A stretch of DNA of 64,000 bases from Psococerastis gibbosa (GCA_963971405.1 OZ020487.1:45295039-45359038); one strand, 5' to 3'. Positions 41,291 to 52,993 are shown, counted from the first letter of the stretch. Notes: generated from the sequence alone by a model not told the origin. Made by a program: numbers and translations.

Positions 41291-42233
41291 CATATACAAT
41301 GTATTTAATAAAGCTTTGGAACCAATCAGAAATATACAAAATTTAAATGAATTTAAGGGTGCTTGTGCGGATGGATGGTGAGTGAATGTAAATAGCTTTT
41401 TAGCTTTATAATTTATTTAATTTTTAAGTTAAATTTGTAATATTATACTGTACTTAACATTTATTATTTATTATGGGTTAATTGCAAGAGTGGGACAAAA
41501 TGCTCAAAATTCATATAAGTGGAAATTAAAGACAATTTTCCTTCTTTCTTTCTTCTTTCTATATCCCCTTTATTCTCCATGCAACACGGGCATTTACACA
41601 ATCGGAAATGATCACAGATTACGTTAAGCGACAGTACGTACACACCCATATTGTAAAACCCTGCGTCTCCAAATTGGCCAGTATTACGTGTCTTCTGATT
41701 GAAAGCTCACAGGAATCAGTTCGTCATTCGTTTGTGTAATACAAAGCAGAGCGAGGCGTTAATTTACTACAAATTGCATAGTTATACCTATAGTATGTAC
41801 ATACAGTATAGTAAATACAACAGCTATTACATGGTCAAATGCATTAAACCCCCTCTTTGTGATACTGACGGAAAGGAAATTATAGTCGCAGTTACATGAT
41901 GGTTTAAACGCCACTGGCAGTTGACGTTTACGATGTCTGCAATGCATTTTGAACAGTGGCGTCGCTAGTTAAGAGCAGGGCATTCCATACCCCCCCCCCC
42001 CCGCCCTTCTAAAGGTGGAAAATAAGCAAAATTTATTTTGGAAAGTTATACATCTCAATGAGGGGCTAGGCCACATGTGAGTGAAGACTCATAGATGACC
42101 CTCTCCCGTGACAACTACTCAATTTGGGATCTTGTGGTCAGCAACACCCCCAACAGCCGCGTTTTCCTCAATCGCTGAAAGTCAGGTACCTACCCATATG
42201 AGTAGGGTGGAATTTTTTCCTTTTATATCGAGC
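41291..42233. other. No supportable gene
   Basis: AT-rich, with a C run at 41991-42003 beside CAGTGGCGTCGCTAG (possibly a J-type edge). Confidence 0.4.
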
Positions 42234-42335
42234 CCTGAAATGAAATGAAATACGACTTTATTGCAAATAAACAAAAGACTATAAATAAGACTATAAAGTC
42301 TTGTTTTCATGCTAACTCTCAGCTTATTTTTTTTA
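42234..42335 (-). mobile_element. LINE 3' UTR remnant
   Basis: Shares ACGACTTTATT, AAACAAAAGACTATAAA and ATGCTAACTCTCAG with the 3' end of the CR1-like fragment at 56490, including a (TGAAA)n start on the plus strand. Only the UTR is present. Confidence 0.55.
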
Positions 42336-42454
42336 TTTATTTACGCTTTACGCTCAATTTAATGTGTATTTTTTTTAATTTCGCTTTTTAACGTGAGTTT
42401 ACAGGAGGCAAAGGGAAAGCACTACATTATAATTTTCTTGTTTAGTCATCAAGA

Positions 42455-42590
42455 CTAAGTACATTCGATACTCTACAGTCTACCTGTACATTCTTGACTT
42501 ACTTTTGGGGAGTCCTAAGTACGGTATCTACGTGTTTACAATTGCCATGATGATCACCAATCTTTGATAGAAGAGGCATTCGAAGAAGAT
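42455..42590 (+). repeat. Repeat shared with the element end at 36773-36900
   Basis: Inverted relative to 36773-36900. It shares ACATTCGATACTCTAC, GGTATCTACGTGTTTAC and CTTTGATAGAAGAGGC before GAAGAAG. It appears to be the 3' UTR of the same non-LTR family. A shorter relative lies at 7058-7140. Confidence 0.5.
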
Positions 42591-43271
42591 ATATATTTGC
42601 GGTATTCGCGGGCAACTTTCTTATTGCATGAAAAAAACAAGCAATGCTATAGAAAACTTTTAGGAAATTTTTTTTTCATTTTTCTACCACATACCACAAT
42701 TATTGTACAACAAGCAACAATACATGCAATTGTTCATTCATTAGTAACCTTTTCCGGGGAAAACTCGCCTGTATAAAGTTGCCCTGAACAAGTTGAACTT
42801 TACAAATAAGTTGTAAAGCTCTGCTTTGTGCGGGTTCCCCAGTAAAAGTGCATGCAAAGTTTAATATTATAGCCTGCGTCACTGTGTCGAGAACTAAAAA
42901 AGGGAATAAAACAATGTTTAATATACCGTATACCGTTTCTCGGTATATATGTACTCCGCATATGTATTTGTCCTTTATTCAGCGATAAAGTTTTCTCATT
43001 CTTGTTTGCAGCAATCAAAATGTAAAATACTGTACTGTTTGCTTTAGGGTTCTTTTTTTCATAAATAATTTTGAATAAATGCTGAGATTTTGGTTCGGCT
43101 ACGAATATGGAAATAATTAATACAAATTGTATTTTATTGTATTATACAATAAAATACTTGAATAACTGTCGCTGTTTTCACTGTTGGAGTTCTATTGCAT
43201 ATAGGAGAGATGAGAAATTCGACTTTTTTAAATGTTTCTAGTAAATAAATAATTCAATCAATAAATATATA
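42591..43271. other. No supportable gene
   Basis: AT-rich with small frames on both strands and no recognised repeat. A short palindrome ATTGTATTATACAATAAAAT lies near 43135. Confidence 0.4.
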
Positions 43272-43335
43272 ATTTTTTTCTATTACTAAGCCAACCTAGC
43301 GAAGTTGGGGCTATAAAGCCCTCTCGTATGGAGCA
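43272..43335 (-). mobile_element. SINE-T2 copy, body fragment
   Basis: CTATTACTAAGCCAACCTAG and GGGGCTATAAAGCCCTCTC only. Confidence 0.55.
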
Positions 43336-43352
43336 TATTATATACTTCAAGC

Positions 43353-44035
43353 CCGTAGCCAGGATTTTTTTTCGGGGGTGGCTGCGGCAACTGTAATCCT
43401 ATCCAGTGTAAAAAAAAATTTCTTGAATTCAATTGTATCTAGTGTATTCTTTTGAGGTTATGGTGTTACTGAGTATACGAGTCGACTTTAGTTACGGCGG
43501 GAGTTTACTTATCTCGTATATGATAGCATAGGCACACCAAACGTCAATTTCTAGGCGGACTTAGTTTTGGTGCGAACACTGACACACAATATTTTGCGGA
43601 AATGCGGACTAAATCCTAATGTTATCATTACGACGGTTTAGATTGAATAGAAATAATATTGCATTTCAACCCAAATGGGGGGTTCGGGGGTCTCCCCCGG
43701 GGGAAAATTTGAAAATATTAGTGCAAAATAGTGGGGTTTTACGCATTTTAACAGCAGCAAAAGATAGATTTTACAAAGCTTACAACGGAATACTTACTCA
43801 TAGAAATAATATTGCATTTAAACCAGAGGGGGGCCTCCCCCGGGGAAAAAAATCCACATATAAGTGCAAAACAGTGGGGTTTTACAGCAGCAAAGCTTAC
43901 AAAGGCATGCATATTCATATATCTGCAAACAGGGGGGCCCGAGGGTCTCCCCCGGCGGAAATGTTTTTCAGAAGTTTTCATTTCGGGGGGGGGGGCTGCT
44001 GCCCAATAAGCCCCCCCCCCCTTGCCTACGGCCTT
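43353..44035. repeat. Repeat J, composite copy
   Basis: Starts CCGTAGCCAGGATTTTTTTT-CGGGGG and ends CCCCCCCTTGCCTACGG. Inside are three imperfect units of about 120 bp, each with GTCTCCCCCGG-like and AGTGGGGTTTTAC segments. The long frame at 43619-44215 is a by-product. Confidence 0.5.
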
Positions 44036-44503
44036 GATATACTTAATATTTCCTCGCTTTTATCCCAAAGAGGGGTCAGCGATACGGTCAGCAGGTTCTC
44101 TTCCACTCCTTCCGATTCTGGACTTTGGCTGCAGTTACAATACAATACAATACAATATTTATTTATTTCCTTCAATACAACACATTTTTACAATTATTAC
44201 ATTTTTTCATGGTAAGGTCTCTAAGGGATAAACCCGCGCTGAACCCTTAATTTATTGAAATTTAAAATAGAAATTATTGAATTAAGAATAAAAACTAACA
44301 CTACGTGATCTACTAACTACTTCTAACTAAACTAAACTAAACTGACCTTATAGTAAAATTAAATATAATTAACTAAGTATGCTTATGTTAAACTAATTTA
44401 TTATAAACGATGATTGATGGCAATGTAATAATTAAGGAAAGTATTTTATGAATTTAAGGGAATATGTTTAACTTTAAAAGAAAGTTTTACGGTAGGTATA
44501 TTA

Positions 44504-47503
44504 TTAGGTTTTTATTATTGTTAATATTGTACTATAATTTTCCTTCAGAAATTTAGTAATGGCTGACTTGAATTGGTTGAGTACGGTTATTGATTTTATA
44601 TGTTCAGGAAGAAAGTTGTAAAGGGCAATAGAAATATAGATATGGGAATGCTTATAATGTTCTAAGTTGGGTTTAATGGCTTTGAGGTTGCAACCGGCAC
44701 CAAGTCTGGTATTAACACCATGTTGTACCAATTCTAAACGCCCATCTATAGTTCCAAGGCGTTTTAATCTATACAGAAGGAGTTGTTGAGCGTAGAGAAG
44801 CGTTAAGGGGTAAACATTGAACTCTCTGTAAAGTGACGCAGCATGGTAACGGTAGGGTTTGCGAAGAGCAACCCGAATGGCTGTTCTCATTGCTACTCGT
44901 ATTTCTAACGGGTACAAGTGGATCTCATATGTACCGCCCCATGCCAGAATACTGTATTGAGCTACTGATTGAACAATGGCATAATACACTTGTCTTAGTG
45001 TTGATACATCTAGAACGTGTCGAAGGCTACGGAATTTATAAAGAGTTTTTCTAACGCGCTTAGATGCAACAACTATGTGTTCATGCCATCTCAGATGGTT
45101 GTCAATAATCACTCCTAGATAACAATAGGTATTTGTTTTCGATATTACGTGACAAGTGCAAGTATCCCTATTACAATTATCGTTGGAGTGTAATTTCAGT
45201 GACAGGTAATCCGGCGGCTGACCAGTAACTGTTGGTGAGAAGGACATGTACTTGGACTTTGCAACATTCAGGGTTAATCGGTTCACTCCAAGCCACGTCT
45301 GAACTGAGGACAATAGTTTTTCAGCTTTGCGATACGTTTCTTCCCATGTTCTTCCATTACAGTATAGAACAGTATCATCGGCAAACCCTAAAATTGTGGA
45401 ATTGTTATCTATTTGAAGCAAATCATTAATAAATATGAGGAATAGTAATGGCCCAGCTACAGTACCTTGTGGGATTCCAATAGTTACTTTCTTACATGAG
45501 CTCATTACTTCATGACATTCACTTATAAGTCGGACTTTTTGCTGTCTGTCTGCTAAAAAGGATTTCAAAAGTGTTAATATATGGCCTCTAAGTCCCGCTT
45601 GGCCTAATTTCTTAAGAAGGATGTCATGAGGGACCGTATCAAAGGCTTTCTGCAGGTCCAAAAAAATACATAAAGGATGAAGATCGTTGTCCATATCACT
45701 ATAAAGAAGAGAAGTTAGTTTAGTAATAGCATCTTGAGTGCTTCTACCTGATCGAAATCCATATTGGTTATCCGCAAAAAAGTTGCTTTGCTCAAGAAAC
45801 TCAATCATTCTTGCCTTGATAGCTTTTTCAATAATTTTACCTACAATAGGTGTTAATGATATTGGCCGATAATTTTCCATGTTAGTTTTATCACCCTTTT
45901 TGAAAAGTGGAATTACAGTTGCTACCTTACAGCAATCAGGAAAGGTTGCTGTAGTGAAACATACGTTAATGATGTGTTGGATTGGTGTTGATAGATAATG
46001 CCGAAATTGTCTTAAAATACGCGATGATAGCCCGTCCGGCCCCGGTGACGCTTTGTTCTTAAGTTGTGCTATATATTTTTCAGTTTCGTATAGACTGACA
46101 GGAGCTAAGAACATGGAATGTGGGTTATGGTTCGAATGAAAATGATCAAGTTCCCTACCTTTATATACCAAATTGGAAGCCAAAACCTCACCGATTTTCA
46201 CAAAGTATTGGTTAAAAGTTTCAGCCATCTTTCTTGAGTTTTTACTTGTGATGAGGTCACCATTAAAATCCGTTATTTCTTTAACTTCTTGATGATTACA
46301 TTTACTATCCGTTATTTGATTTATTACTTCCCATGTTTTCCTGGGGTTATTCATATTAAGAGCTAATTTTTCTTTATAATAATCATTTTTTGTCATATTT
46401 AAGAGGTTTTTAAGAACATTACGGTAGTTATTAAACCTTAACCTTAGCATATTGTTATTAGGTTGCTTTTTTAGTTTCTGGTAAAATTTATCTCTTTGTC
46501 TAATAGAATTTAAGAGGCCATTGGTAATCCAAGGTTTGATTTTAGTTTTCTTATTACTGGTTATGGTGATATTAGTACAAGTAGCAATATGACTTAAAAG
46601 CAAACTTATAAAGTTGTTTGTGCATTCATTGGCATCGTTGTGGTTAATAACCGAGTCCCATGACTCTAATTCAAGTATATGACTCAATAAGGGTTCATTT
46701 ACAGTCTTTTTGTATTTTTTCAAATTCTTATTACTATTATGCACATTTTCATGAAACAATGTCAAAGCAGTTGCGTAGTGATCTGTAATAGAAGTAATGA
46801 GCACATGACCTGCAGTTATTTCAGTACCGCCACTGGTATATATATGGTCTATGCATGTTGATGAGGAACCCATAACCCGCGTGTGTTTGTTTATTGCTGA
46901 ATGAAGACCACAGGAAGATAGAATGCTCAGGTAATCAATAATATCGTTAGAGGGAAGTGCTGCCTGTGTGTCTAGGTTAATATCGCCAACTAATGTTATA
47001 CAGTCGAATTGGTTCAATATATTTGTGAGATAACGAGCAAGTGAGTCATTGAAAGTAGTGGGAATCTGTGAAGGAGGTCGATATATAGCTAAAATATTAT
47101 GGGACTTATTACCAAATTTCATAGAAATTGAGGACGCATTGCAGCCATCAATAGTAGCTAGTGAAATTTGGGCGTCGAAGACAGACCTAGTAAAGATTGC
47201 CACCCCATCGCACTTGTTAATCTTATTGTGGCTGAAATATGAGTCATAATCTTGAATGGAAAATACATTACCGCTTTCTTCGGCATGCCAAGTTTCACTC
47301 AATATTATAACGTCAAACAAGCAATTCAGACTGTTTAAAAAAACCAAAAATTCATCAAAGTGTTTGTTGATTGATCTAATGTTCATGTGGAAGATTTTTA
47401 AATGGTTTTGGGTAAAATAACTCAAATTTAACTTATTACAATTTTCTGTAGTTAAAATTTCATTGTCATCATCAATGTCGCCGAAAAAAATTCCATCTGT
47501 CAT
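44504..47503 (-). CDS. LINE-B ORF2: endonuclease-reverse transcriptase
   Basis: 999 residues, intact. The endonuclease spans about 35-250: FHMNIRSINKHFDEF, VIILSETWH, AIYRPPSQ, LVGDINLDTQ, STCIDHIY and SITDHYA, with the expected acidic and histidine residues. The reverse transcriptase spans about 470-770: VIPLFKKGDK, YRPISLTP, QYGFRSGRSTQ, LQKAFDTVPHD, IPQGTVAGPLLF and GFADD near residue 705. The C-terminal HLRWHEHI and ILAWGG segments are usual for L2/CR1-like elements. It acts in target-primed reverse transcription with ORF1. Confidence 0.93.
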   Translation of the reverse strand: MTDGIFFGDIDDDNEILTTENCNKLNLSYFTQNHLKIFHMNIRSINKHFDEFLVFLNSLNCLFDVIILSETWHAEESGNVFSIQDYDSYFSHNKINKCDGVAIFTRSVFDAQISLATIDGCNASSISMKFGNKSHNILAIYRPPSQIPTTFNDSLARYLTNILNQFDCITLVGDINLDTQAALPSNDIIDYLSILSSCGLHSAINKHTRVMGSSSTCIDHIYTSGGTEITAGHVLITSITDHYATALTLFHENVHNSNKNLKKYKKTVNEPLLSHILELESWDSVINHNDANECTNNFISLLLSHIATCTNITITSNKKTKIKPWITNGLLNSIRQRDKFYQKLKKQPNNNMLRLRFNNYRNVLKNLLNMTKNDYYKEKLALNMNNPRKTWEVINQITDSKCNHQEVKEITDFNGDLITSKNSRKMAETFNQYFVKIGEVLASNLVYKGRELDHFHSNHNPHSMFLAPVSLYETEKYIAQLKNKASPGPDGLSSRILRQFRHYLSTPIQHIINVCFTTATFPDCCKVATVIPLFKKGDKTNMENYRPISLTPIVGKIIEKAIKARMIEFLEQSNFFADNQYGFRSGRSTQDAITKLTSLLYSDMDNDLHPLCIFLDLQKAFDTVPHDILLKKLGQAGLRGHILTLLKSFLADRQQKVRLISECHEVMSSCKKVTIGIPQGTVAGPLLFLIFINDLLQIDNNSTILGFADDTVLYCNGRTWEETYRKAEKLLSSVQTWLGVNRLTLNVAKSKYMSFSPTVTGQPPDYLSLKLHSNDNCNRDTCTCHVISKTNTYCYLGVIIDNHLRWHEHIVVASKRVRKTLYKFRSLRHVLDVSTLRQVYYAIVQSVAQYSILAWGGTYEIHLYPLEIRVAMRTAIRVALRKPYRYHAASLYREFNVYPLTLLYAQQLLLYRLKRLGTIDGRLELVQHGVNTRLGAGCNLKAIKPNLEHYKHSHIYISIALYNFLPEHIKSITVLNQFKSAITKFLKENYSTILTIIKT

Positions 47504-47572
47504 TTTTTGATCAATGACTATTCACCGATCTCATTAAAAAAAAAAAAAAAAGGTCACTTAATATCGCAGAAA

Positions 47573-47945
47573 AGAAGTCAATAGAATTTACAAACAAAAT
47601 ATAAGTAGCCTACAAGCTTCATGTATAAACAATAGCCTCAAATCTGCAAAAAATAAAGAATTTTTTTTTTATTTTTTTTATGAAAGCATAGGCTGCATCA
47701 TGGATTCTTATTAATTACATAATATAAATTGCTATTGTAATGCTTACCTACAGAATATTGCTGAAATGAAATCAATAGAATTAATGAAAAAAATATAAGT
47801 AGCCTACAAGCTTTATGCATAAATCATAGTCTTAAATCTACAAAAATAAAGAAATTAAAAAATTAAGAAAGTATAGGCTGGATCATGGATTCATATTCAT
47901 TACATACTATAAATTGGTATTGTAGTACCTACCTACAGAATTAAG
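47573..47945. repeat. Tandem duplication inside the LINE-B inter-ORF spacer
   Basis: Two copies of about 185 bp (47573-47756 and 47757-47945). They share AAAATATAAGTAGCCTACAA, a CATGGATTC segment and the closing CTACAGAAT, with scattered differences. This accounts for part of the unusually long gap between the two frames. Confidence 0.7.
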
Positions 47946-48596
47946 AAATAGAAAGAAAACAAAAAAAAAAAAAATAGTTAATAGTAGGTATAAATAAAGA
48001 GTGACTGTAAATGACTTAACTTATTTATTTTACGATAGCCATGAACAGTAATAAGTAATCGAATGTAATGTAGGCCTGGTATATCAATAGTTAAATGAAA
48101 AAATGTCCAGTTTGAACCTTGAACTCACACCTTAAAGGTTGTGAATGCAGGACTTTGCCACAGTCTCATGTTTTTATAGGTCATGGTACGCAACCATAAC
48201 TCAGTTTCCTTGAAATTATGGCTGTAGCTCTATGCTCTTAACGTAAATAAATAATTACTGTTCGTTAATCATTATTATTTAGCTATAATTTTGGTTTGTT
48301 GAGTAGCAGTGCTAAGGAAGCTCTGCAGGCAGGATAGGACAACTCTGACCAGGCTAGAGTAAGATCGACAATGACTAATCAATGAACCAGCCGGTTTTCT
48401 AACTTATACTAACTGTACAATATATTGCAGTATTTTACTTAATGTTTCTGACAATATTTCTGAGCTTGACTAGATTTAGGCCTATGGTCCGTCTTGAACA
48501 GAACCAGTCACTTGAGGTTTCGGTTGTGTTTGTGTGTGACTTCGCATACTTCGGCTATTAGTGGGCACGGATGCCTTTGCGTATTCTTCCTTAAGC

Positions 48597-49259
48597 TTAG
48601 TGAATTGTTTCAATGTCGTAATCACTGTTTTTTTTATTGTTGAGGAAGACGTTCACTTTTCCGTCCATTGTCCACACGCTGTCTTTGCCAAAGGTAACTT
48701 TACAAGTATTGTATAGAGCCATTCTTTTCGGGCAGAGAGATTCGGTGATTCCTAGTTTTGTCCCTTTTAGCATCTTCTTCTTATTAAACACCATACACCT
48801 GTCCTGATATCTGAGGAATTTTACAATAATAGCCCGATGCCCTGTCGTTTTTTTTCTGCCGATTCTATGAGTTCTGTCTAGGTCTTCACATGCTAAATTC
48901 ACACCCAGAGTGCGGTTAAGGATTTCGGGTATGAGGTGCAATAGTTGTTCATTGTTGATTTCCTCTACACCATGTACCAACAGACAATTGCGGCGACTGT
49001 AAGCCTCAAGATCTGTCAAGCGCTCTTCCTGCCTGCCTATATGCTCGTGGATTTTGTCGAAGTACAAATTAACTTTGTCAGTAAATCCTAAAAATGATTT
49101 TTCAAGCAGTGAAATGCGATTAACGGTGTCACTTTTTGAAGAACTAACCTTGTCTTTGCCCCTGTTTATGTTATCTTTGATTGTAGACAGTTCCATATAA
49201 TAACATTTCATGTCGTCCTTGATTTTATTCAGTTCTTCAATAACTTTTAGGGACTCCAT
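48597..49259 (-). CDS. LINE-B ORF1: coiled coil + L1-type RRM protein
   Basis: 220 residues. The N-terminal third is charged and heptad-like. YSRRNCLLVHGVEE marks entry to the RRM, followed by LDRTHRIGRKK, RAIIVKFLRYQDR and LGITESLCPKRMALYN with KDSVWTMDGKVNVFL at the end. It is the homologue of the LINE-A ORF1 with the same domain order. Its role is RNA binding and chaperoning in the retrotransposition particle. The frame is intact from ATG to stop. Confidence 0.85.
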   Translation of the reverse strand: MESLKVIEELNKIKDDMKCYYMELSTIKDNINRGKDKVSSSKSDTVNRISLLEKSFLGFTDKVNLYFDKIHEHIGRQEERLTDLEAYSRRNCLLVHGVEEINNEQLLHLIPEILNRTLGVNLACEDLDRTHRIGRKKTTGHRAIIVKFLRYQDRCMVFNKKKMLKGTKLGITESLCPKRMALYNTCKVTFGKDSVWTMDGKVNVFLNNKKNSDYDIETIH

Positions 49260-49584
49260 AATAATTAGTATTAATGTGTTCTTTACTTATTTATCAATTA
49301 AAAATGCGATATAAATGCCAATTATAATAAAAATATAATCGGTGAAACAAAAATAAACCTTAAGCGGCCATCTTGCCTCTCGTGTTTTTGTTGCTCCAAC
49401 ACTTCTGAATTCTCATAGAACACAACAGATTCTTATAGAACATAATATATCAATCAATTTCGTATGTTATTTGCTTTATTTCTTGTGGCAGTTGGTTGTA
49501 GTGTCTAATTCCTATACATCGGTACTGTCTAGGCTCCTAAACTGTTGTCCATGGACCATCGGTGGTCCACAGACATATATCAGG

Positions 49585-50000
49585 TAAGTAACTTACTTTA
49601 ACGGCGCCTTATCCCTCCCACGGGGTCGGCGGCACGGATCTTAATCTTCCAGGTGTTTCGGATTTGGGAATCATCCGGTGAGAGACCGAGGGTCCTGAGG
49701 TCCTGAGGTCTTCCCTGACTTTCGTTTCAAGGGACATCCTCGGTCGTCCTATAGGTCTTGGGTCCTCCACCGTATAGTCCCTCACAGGACATTTTCCCTA
49801 CTTAGCGTATGGCCCCACCACGCCAGTCTTCGTTCCCTGACTTTATCGGTGATAGGTGCTACTTGCATCTCCGCCCGGATGTCCTCGTTTCTCCTCCTGT
49901 CTGTCATTTTGTAACCCAGACAGTAACGCAACATTCGCATCTCAGCCACATGCAGCAGTTGCTCTTCGTCCCTCCGCAATGGCCAGCACTCCGTAAAGTA
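49585..50000 (-). mobile_element. LINE ORF2 C-terminal fragment
   Basis: Leftward frame RRDEEQLLHVAEMRMLRYCL, then GYKMTDRRRNEDIRAE and RLAWWGHTLSREN. These are diagnostic of the C-terminus of endonuclease-reverse transcriptase elements (EMRMLRW and WFGHVLR blocks). The 3' part is broken by stops, and the end shows TAAAGTAAGTTAC near 49590. Confidence 0.75.
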
Positions 50001-50328
50001 AGAAATAAGAAAATAAGGCAGCTGAGATATTGGAAATTTGAAGTAAAATGCAGTAAGTCTTGGTACTTAATTATAAAATCCAACCGATACCCGTTGTAAA
50101 CATTTAGTCAAATATTTGCATGTATGCTATAGTAATTTTATTGTAGGCACAAATCATCCTAGAATTTGCCAATTTTCCTGTCGCTACTATGGTGTTCCAC
50201 GAAAAATCATAAAATAATCGATTGATGGTCAATGAACAAAAAAGTTTGGGAACCCCTGGTCTAGATGTTAATTGCAATCGATTTCGTGGTATTATATAAG
50301 TTGTTTATTTTTTAGATATACTGTCAGG

Positions 50329-50515
50329 GGCGGTTTCAGAAAAAGTTTTCGGGGGGGGCGGTGGCCGGAAAATTATCACTTTTCTTTTACTTAAGTAATA
50401 ATTTTTCTTAATTTCCTTCAAAAGTCCATTCTATCTAGTATAAAACTTTTTCTCTTGGGGGGGAGGGTGAACGCCCGCACCACCCCCCCCCCCCCAAGGA
50501 TCCATCCCTGTATAC
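50329..50515. repeat. Repeat J, copy
   Basis: AAAGTTTTCGGGGGGGGCGG, then AAAAGTCCATTCTATCTAGT and a run of about 15 C. Confidence 0.45.
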
Positions 50516-51344
50516 TGTATATAAGTTACATACCTACATAATATGACCGAACAATGGGGTTTATTTGTGACGTCATTTTGTAGATGGCAGCACCAGTTGC
50601 AATGATATCAAAGCGTTGATTTTTCCATAAGCCTCAATACTATTTTAAAATCATTTTTAATTACGTATTATTTTAAAGTGATATTTTTCTATAAATCATG
50701 GAGAATATATATATTAAATTATATGCAGTGAAATAAGGTCCAGGCATGGTAAAAATATTATAAAAAATATTAAAAGAATTAATTAGATGCTAAGAGCTTA
50801 GTTTTCGTATGCAAACGGCGGCCATTTTGAATAATATGGATATCGGTTTGTCGTCAGCGAACCTAGTGACCAAAACTGTCCCTACAGATCCTCATTGAAG
50901 TGGCAAAACGGTAGTTCTTATCAAAAGGAAATTTCACGCCGTGTATGCCAGCATACTGTAATACTTCTATGATAAGGTGGAGGGGGAAGTTATCTCCAAA
51001 TAGGCGAAAGGCTCATCATTTTAGAAGGAAATGGAGTTTAAAATGGAAGTTTTATGGATAATTAAATAACATAAGTTCACACGTTTCGCGCCATGAGATC
51101 CAACTGTACCCGTTTAATTTACATTCCGCCGGCGGGTTTACCATCCACTTTATCTTTCCTTTTGTCTGAAGGTTATATCCTTTTATTGTTCTTGGTCTGA
51201 GTCGAGATGGAATTATGTGAACGAATCTACAAGATAAAACGCAGCTCAGCCTGCGGCCTCGAGTAGGGTTATCCGTTATTGTTACCGATATGTCATCCTG
51301 ATGTTCTAGACTCAGTCTACATGTTAAATATAAAATATTATTTA
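50516..51344. other. No supportable gene
   Basis: Single-copy-looking, moderately AT-rich. Nothing was recognised. Confidence 0.4.
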
Positions 51345-51450
51345 TATATATTAATTACTAAGCCAACCTAGCGGAGTTAGGGCTAATAAAGCCCTCTCAT
51401 ATACTCAACTAGGAAGACCCAGGACCACCTGCTCTACATGCCATGCCATG
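51345..51450 (-). mobile_element. SINE-T2 copy, body fragment
   Basis: ACTAAGCCAACCTAGCGGAG, AGGAAGACCCAGGACCACC and CTACATGCCATGCC. It is joined to a SINE-T3 copy. Confidence 0.6.
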
Positions 51451-51451
51451 C

Positions 51452-51570
51452 CTCGCCATGCGATCGGAGACGTGTCATAACTCAGCACTCAAGTATTAAT
51501 TTACTCATTGAGGCGACTGAGGAGGTAAACCTGATACATTCATAAAAATAAATAATAAATACTACAGCCA
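51452..51570 (+). mobile_element. SINE-T3 copy 2, truncated
   Basis: GCGATCGGAGACGTGTCATA, GAGGCGACTGAGGAGGTAAA and CATTCATAAAAATAAATAAT. The head is missing. Confidence 0.6.
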
Positions 51571-52118
51571 CCCCTATCCCCGTGCTTCGCAAGCGGCACT
51601 AAGGAGGAAGAAGAAAAAGACATTCAGTGACTGTTAATTTAGGTGGTATGAAGTCCGCCGGACCCCCTAGTAATTAGTAAGGAAAATAATAGAATAAAAC
51701 TATGCTATAAGCAATACAACATCAAGGATCCCCTGATCAACAACCCTCATTTAACTGCATTGTCGATTAAATAGGGGAGTGGGGAGGGTGTACCACACGG
51801 AAAGGGTTGCTATAAAATTCATTAGTTCACGTATAGGCACCTAGTAAACATTTATTGAAACCACCACACTTAGTAAAGGCTCTTTGTGCACTTAGCAAGA
51901 ATAGCAAAGCTTGAAATTTATGGGGAACTCAGTAAAGTTATTCCCTTGGCTGGGGCAAGTTTTGTGGGTTTCTTTGGCCTGGTTACGAAGACAAGGCTAT
52001 CGAAGGGTAGCTACGGCTAACTTTACTGCTGTAGTTAAGTAAATAATAATGTCTGGAGGTAAAGGCAACTTTCTATTGTATGCTTTGGGATCGGGAACGA
52101 TCTTGGCGGATCTTATGA
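51571..52118. other. No supportable gene
   Basis: No repeat shared with the rest of the window. GGAAGAAGAAAAAG near 51608 may be a minor (GAA)n relic. Confidence 0.4.
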
Positions 52119-52275
52119 AGCAGTTGAATCCGGGTTGATGATCTGAGAGTGTATTTTCACAGGATCTGCGCTGATGTCTGTGGTCGAGATCTTCAGTGAC
52201 CCTGCCTGGACTTCCAGAACAGTTGGAGGTTCAGCAGCGATTGCTACTGACTGGATTCTACTGTTCCATCTCATA
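52119..52275. mobile_element. FB-D-like short element
   Basis: Ends AAGCAGTTGAATCCGGGTTG and TGGATTCTACTGTTCC. The centre has GTCTGTGGTCGAGATCTTCAGTG. It is a diverged subfamily. Confidence 0.5.
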
Positions 52276-52787
52276 ACTCGAGTCTTGAAAGCATAATAAT
52301 ATCTAGTAATTATAGTACCTAACAGGAACCATCGGATTTTCCCACTTTAAAAAAAAATATACTTCTTCCCTATTAGTGCTGCGTGAGGGGTCACCCCAGA
52401 AAATCTTATCACCACTTTTATGACACCTAGACATAGCCCATACTTAGTTGAATACATTAGCACGAATGAAAAATTCCTGGGATTATTTTCATTTTTGCGT
52501 AAGTTTGTAAGTATTTTGTCTCATTCATGAGAGAGTTTCTTCAGTGACTTCGTGGAAGTGATATAAGACAAATAAGTACTAGTATTTCACTTATAAATAT
52601 ACTTATTTGTTATTTTGTCTCTCCTGAATATTCACCATTTTGGAGTTATGCGGTTTGCTAATTAGGTTATCAATATGCATAAACTCATAATTGTCTATTA
52701 CAGTAGTAGTAGTAGTAGTGTTCGTCGGGTTAATAACGACTTAGGCCTCATATTTGAGCCCACATAGAGCGACCCCGACTTGACTGT

Positions 52788-52993
52788 CCTATGCCAGCTC
52801 ATAGGACAGTGGACCTCCTGATTATACTGGATTCCGAACCACTTGGGAAACACAGTGAAGTCACACGATTAGTTCGGAGGTGACTGGACAAGTCCTACCA
52901 TGTTTCCCTACCGGCACTGTGCACACGACCAAGTTATCTGCAGCTTTGAACCTGCTCTGGTCCGCTGGATTCAACTTGGTATGGCGGCCGGCT
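52788..52993 (-). mobile_element. 5S-rRNA-like SINE, short subfamily, copy 2
   Basis: Leftward head GCCGGCCGCCATACCAAGTT, then GGTAGGGAAACATGGTAGGA and the same short 3' end. The region to its left contains an inverted CCTATGxxAGCTCATAGG. Confidence 0.6.

Larger units (their letters stand above)
44135..49395 (-). mobile_element. LINE-B, near full-length non-LTR retrotransposon
   Basis: Opposite orientation to LINE-A. The 5' end is near 49395 (AGAGGCAAGATGGCCGC), ORF1 at 49259-48597, a spacer of 1093 bp, ORF2 at 47503-44504, and a 3' UTR ending in tandem TTGTA units at about 44137-44160. It is a different family from LINE-A (ORF2 clearly diverged), in the L2/CR1-like group. The spacer contains a tandem duplication (47573-47945). 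Both frames are intact. Confidence 0.85.

Noticed and set aside
43619-44215. 198-codon plus-strand frame
   Set aside because: It crosses a G/C-run repeat (J element) with internal units. The composition is repeat-driven and the frame is not conserved between units.
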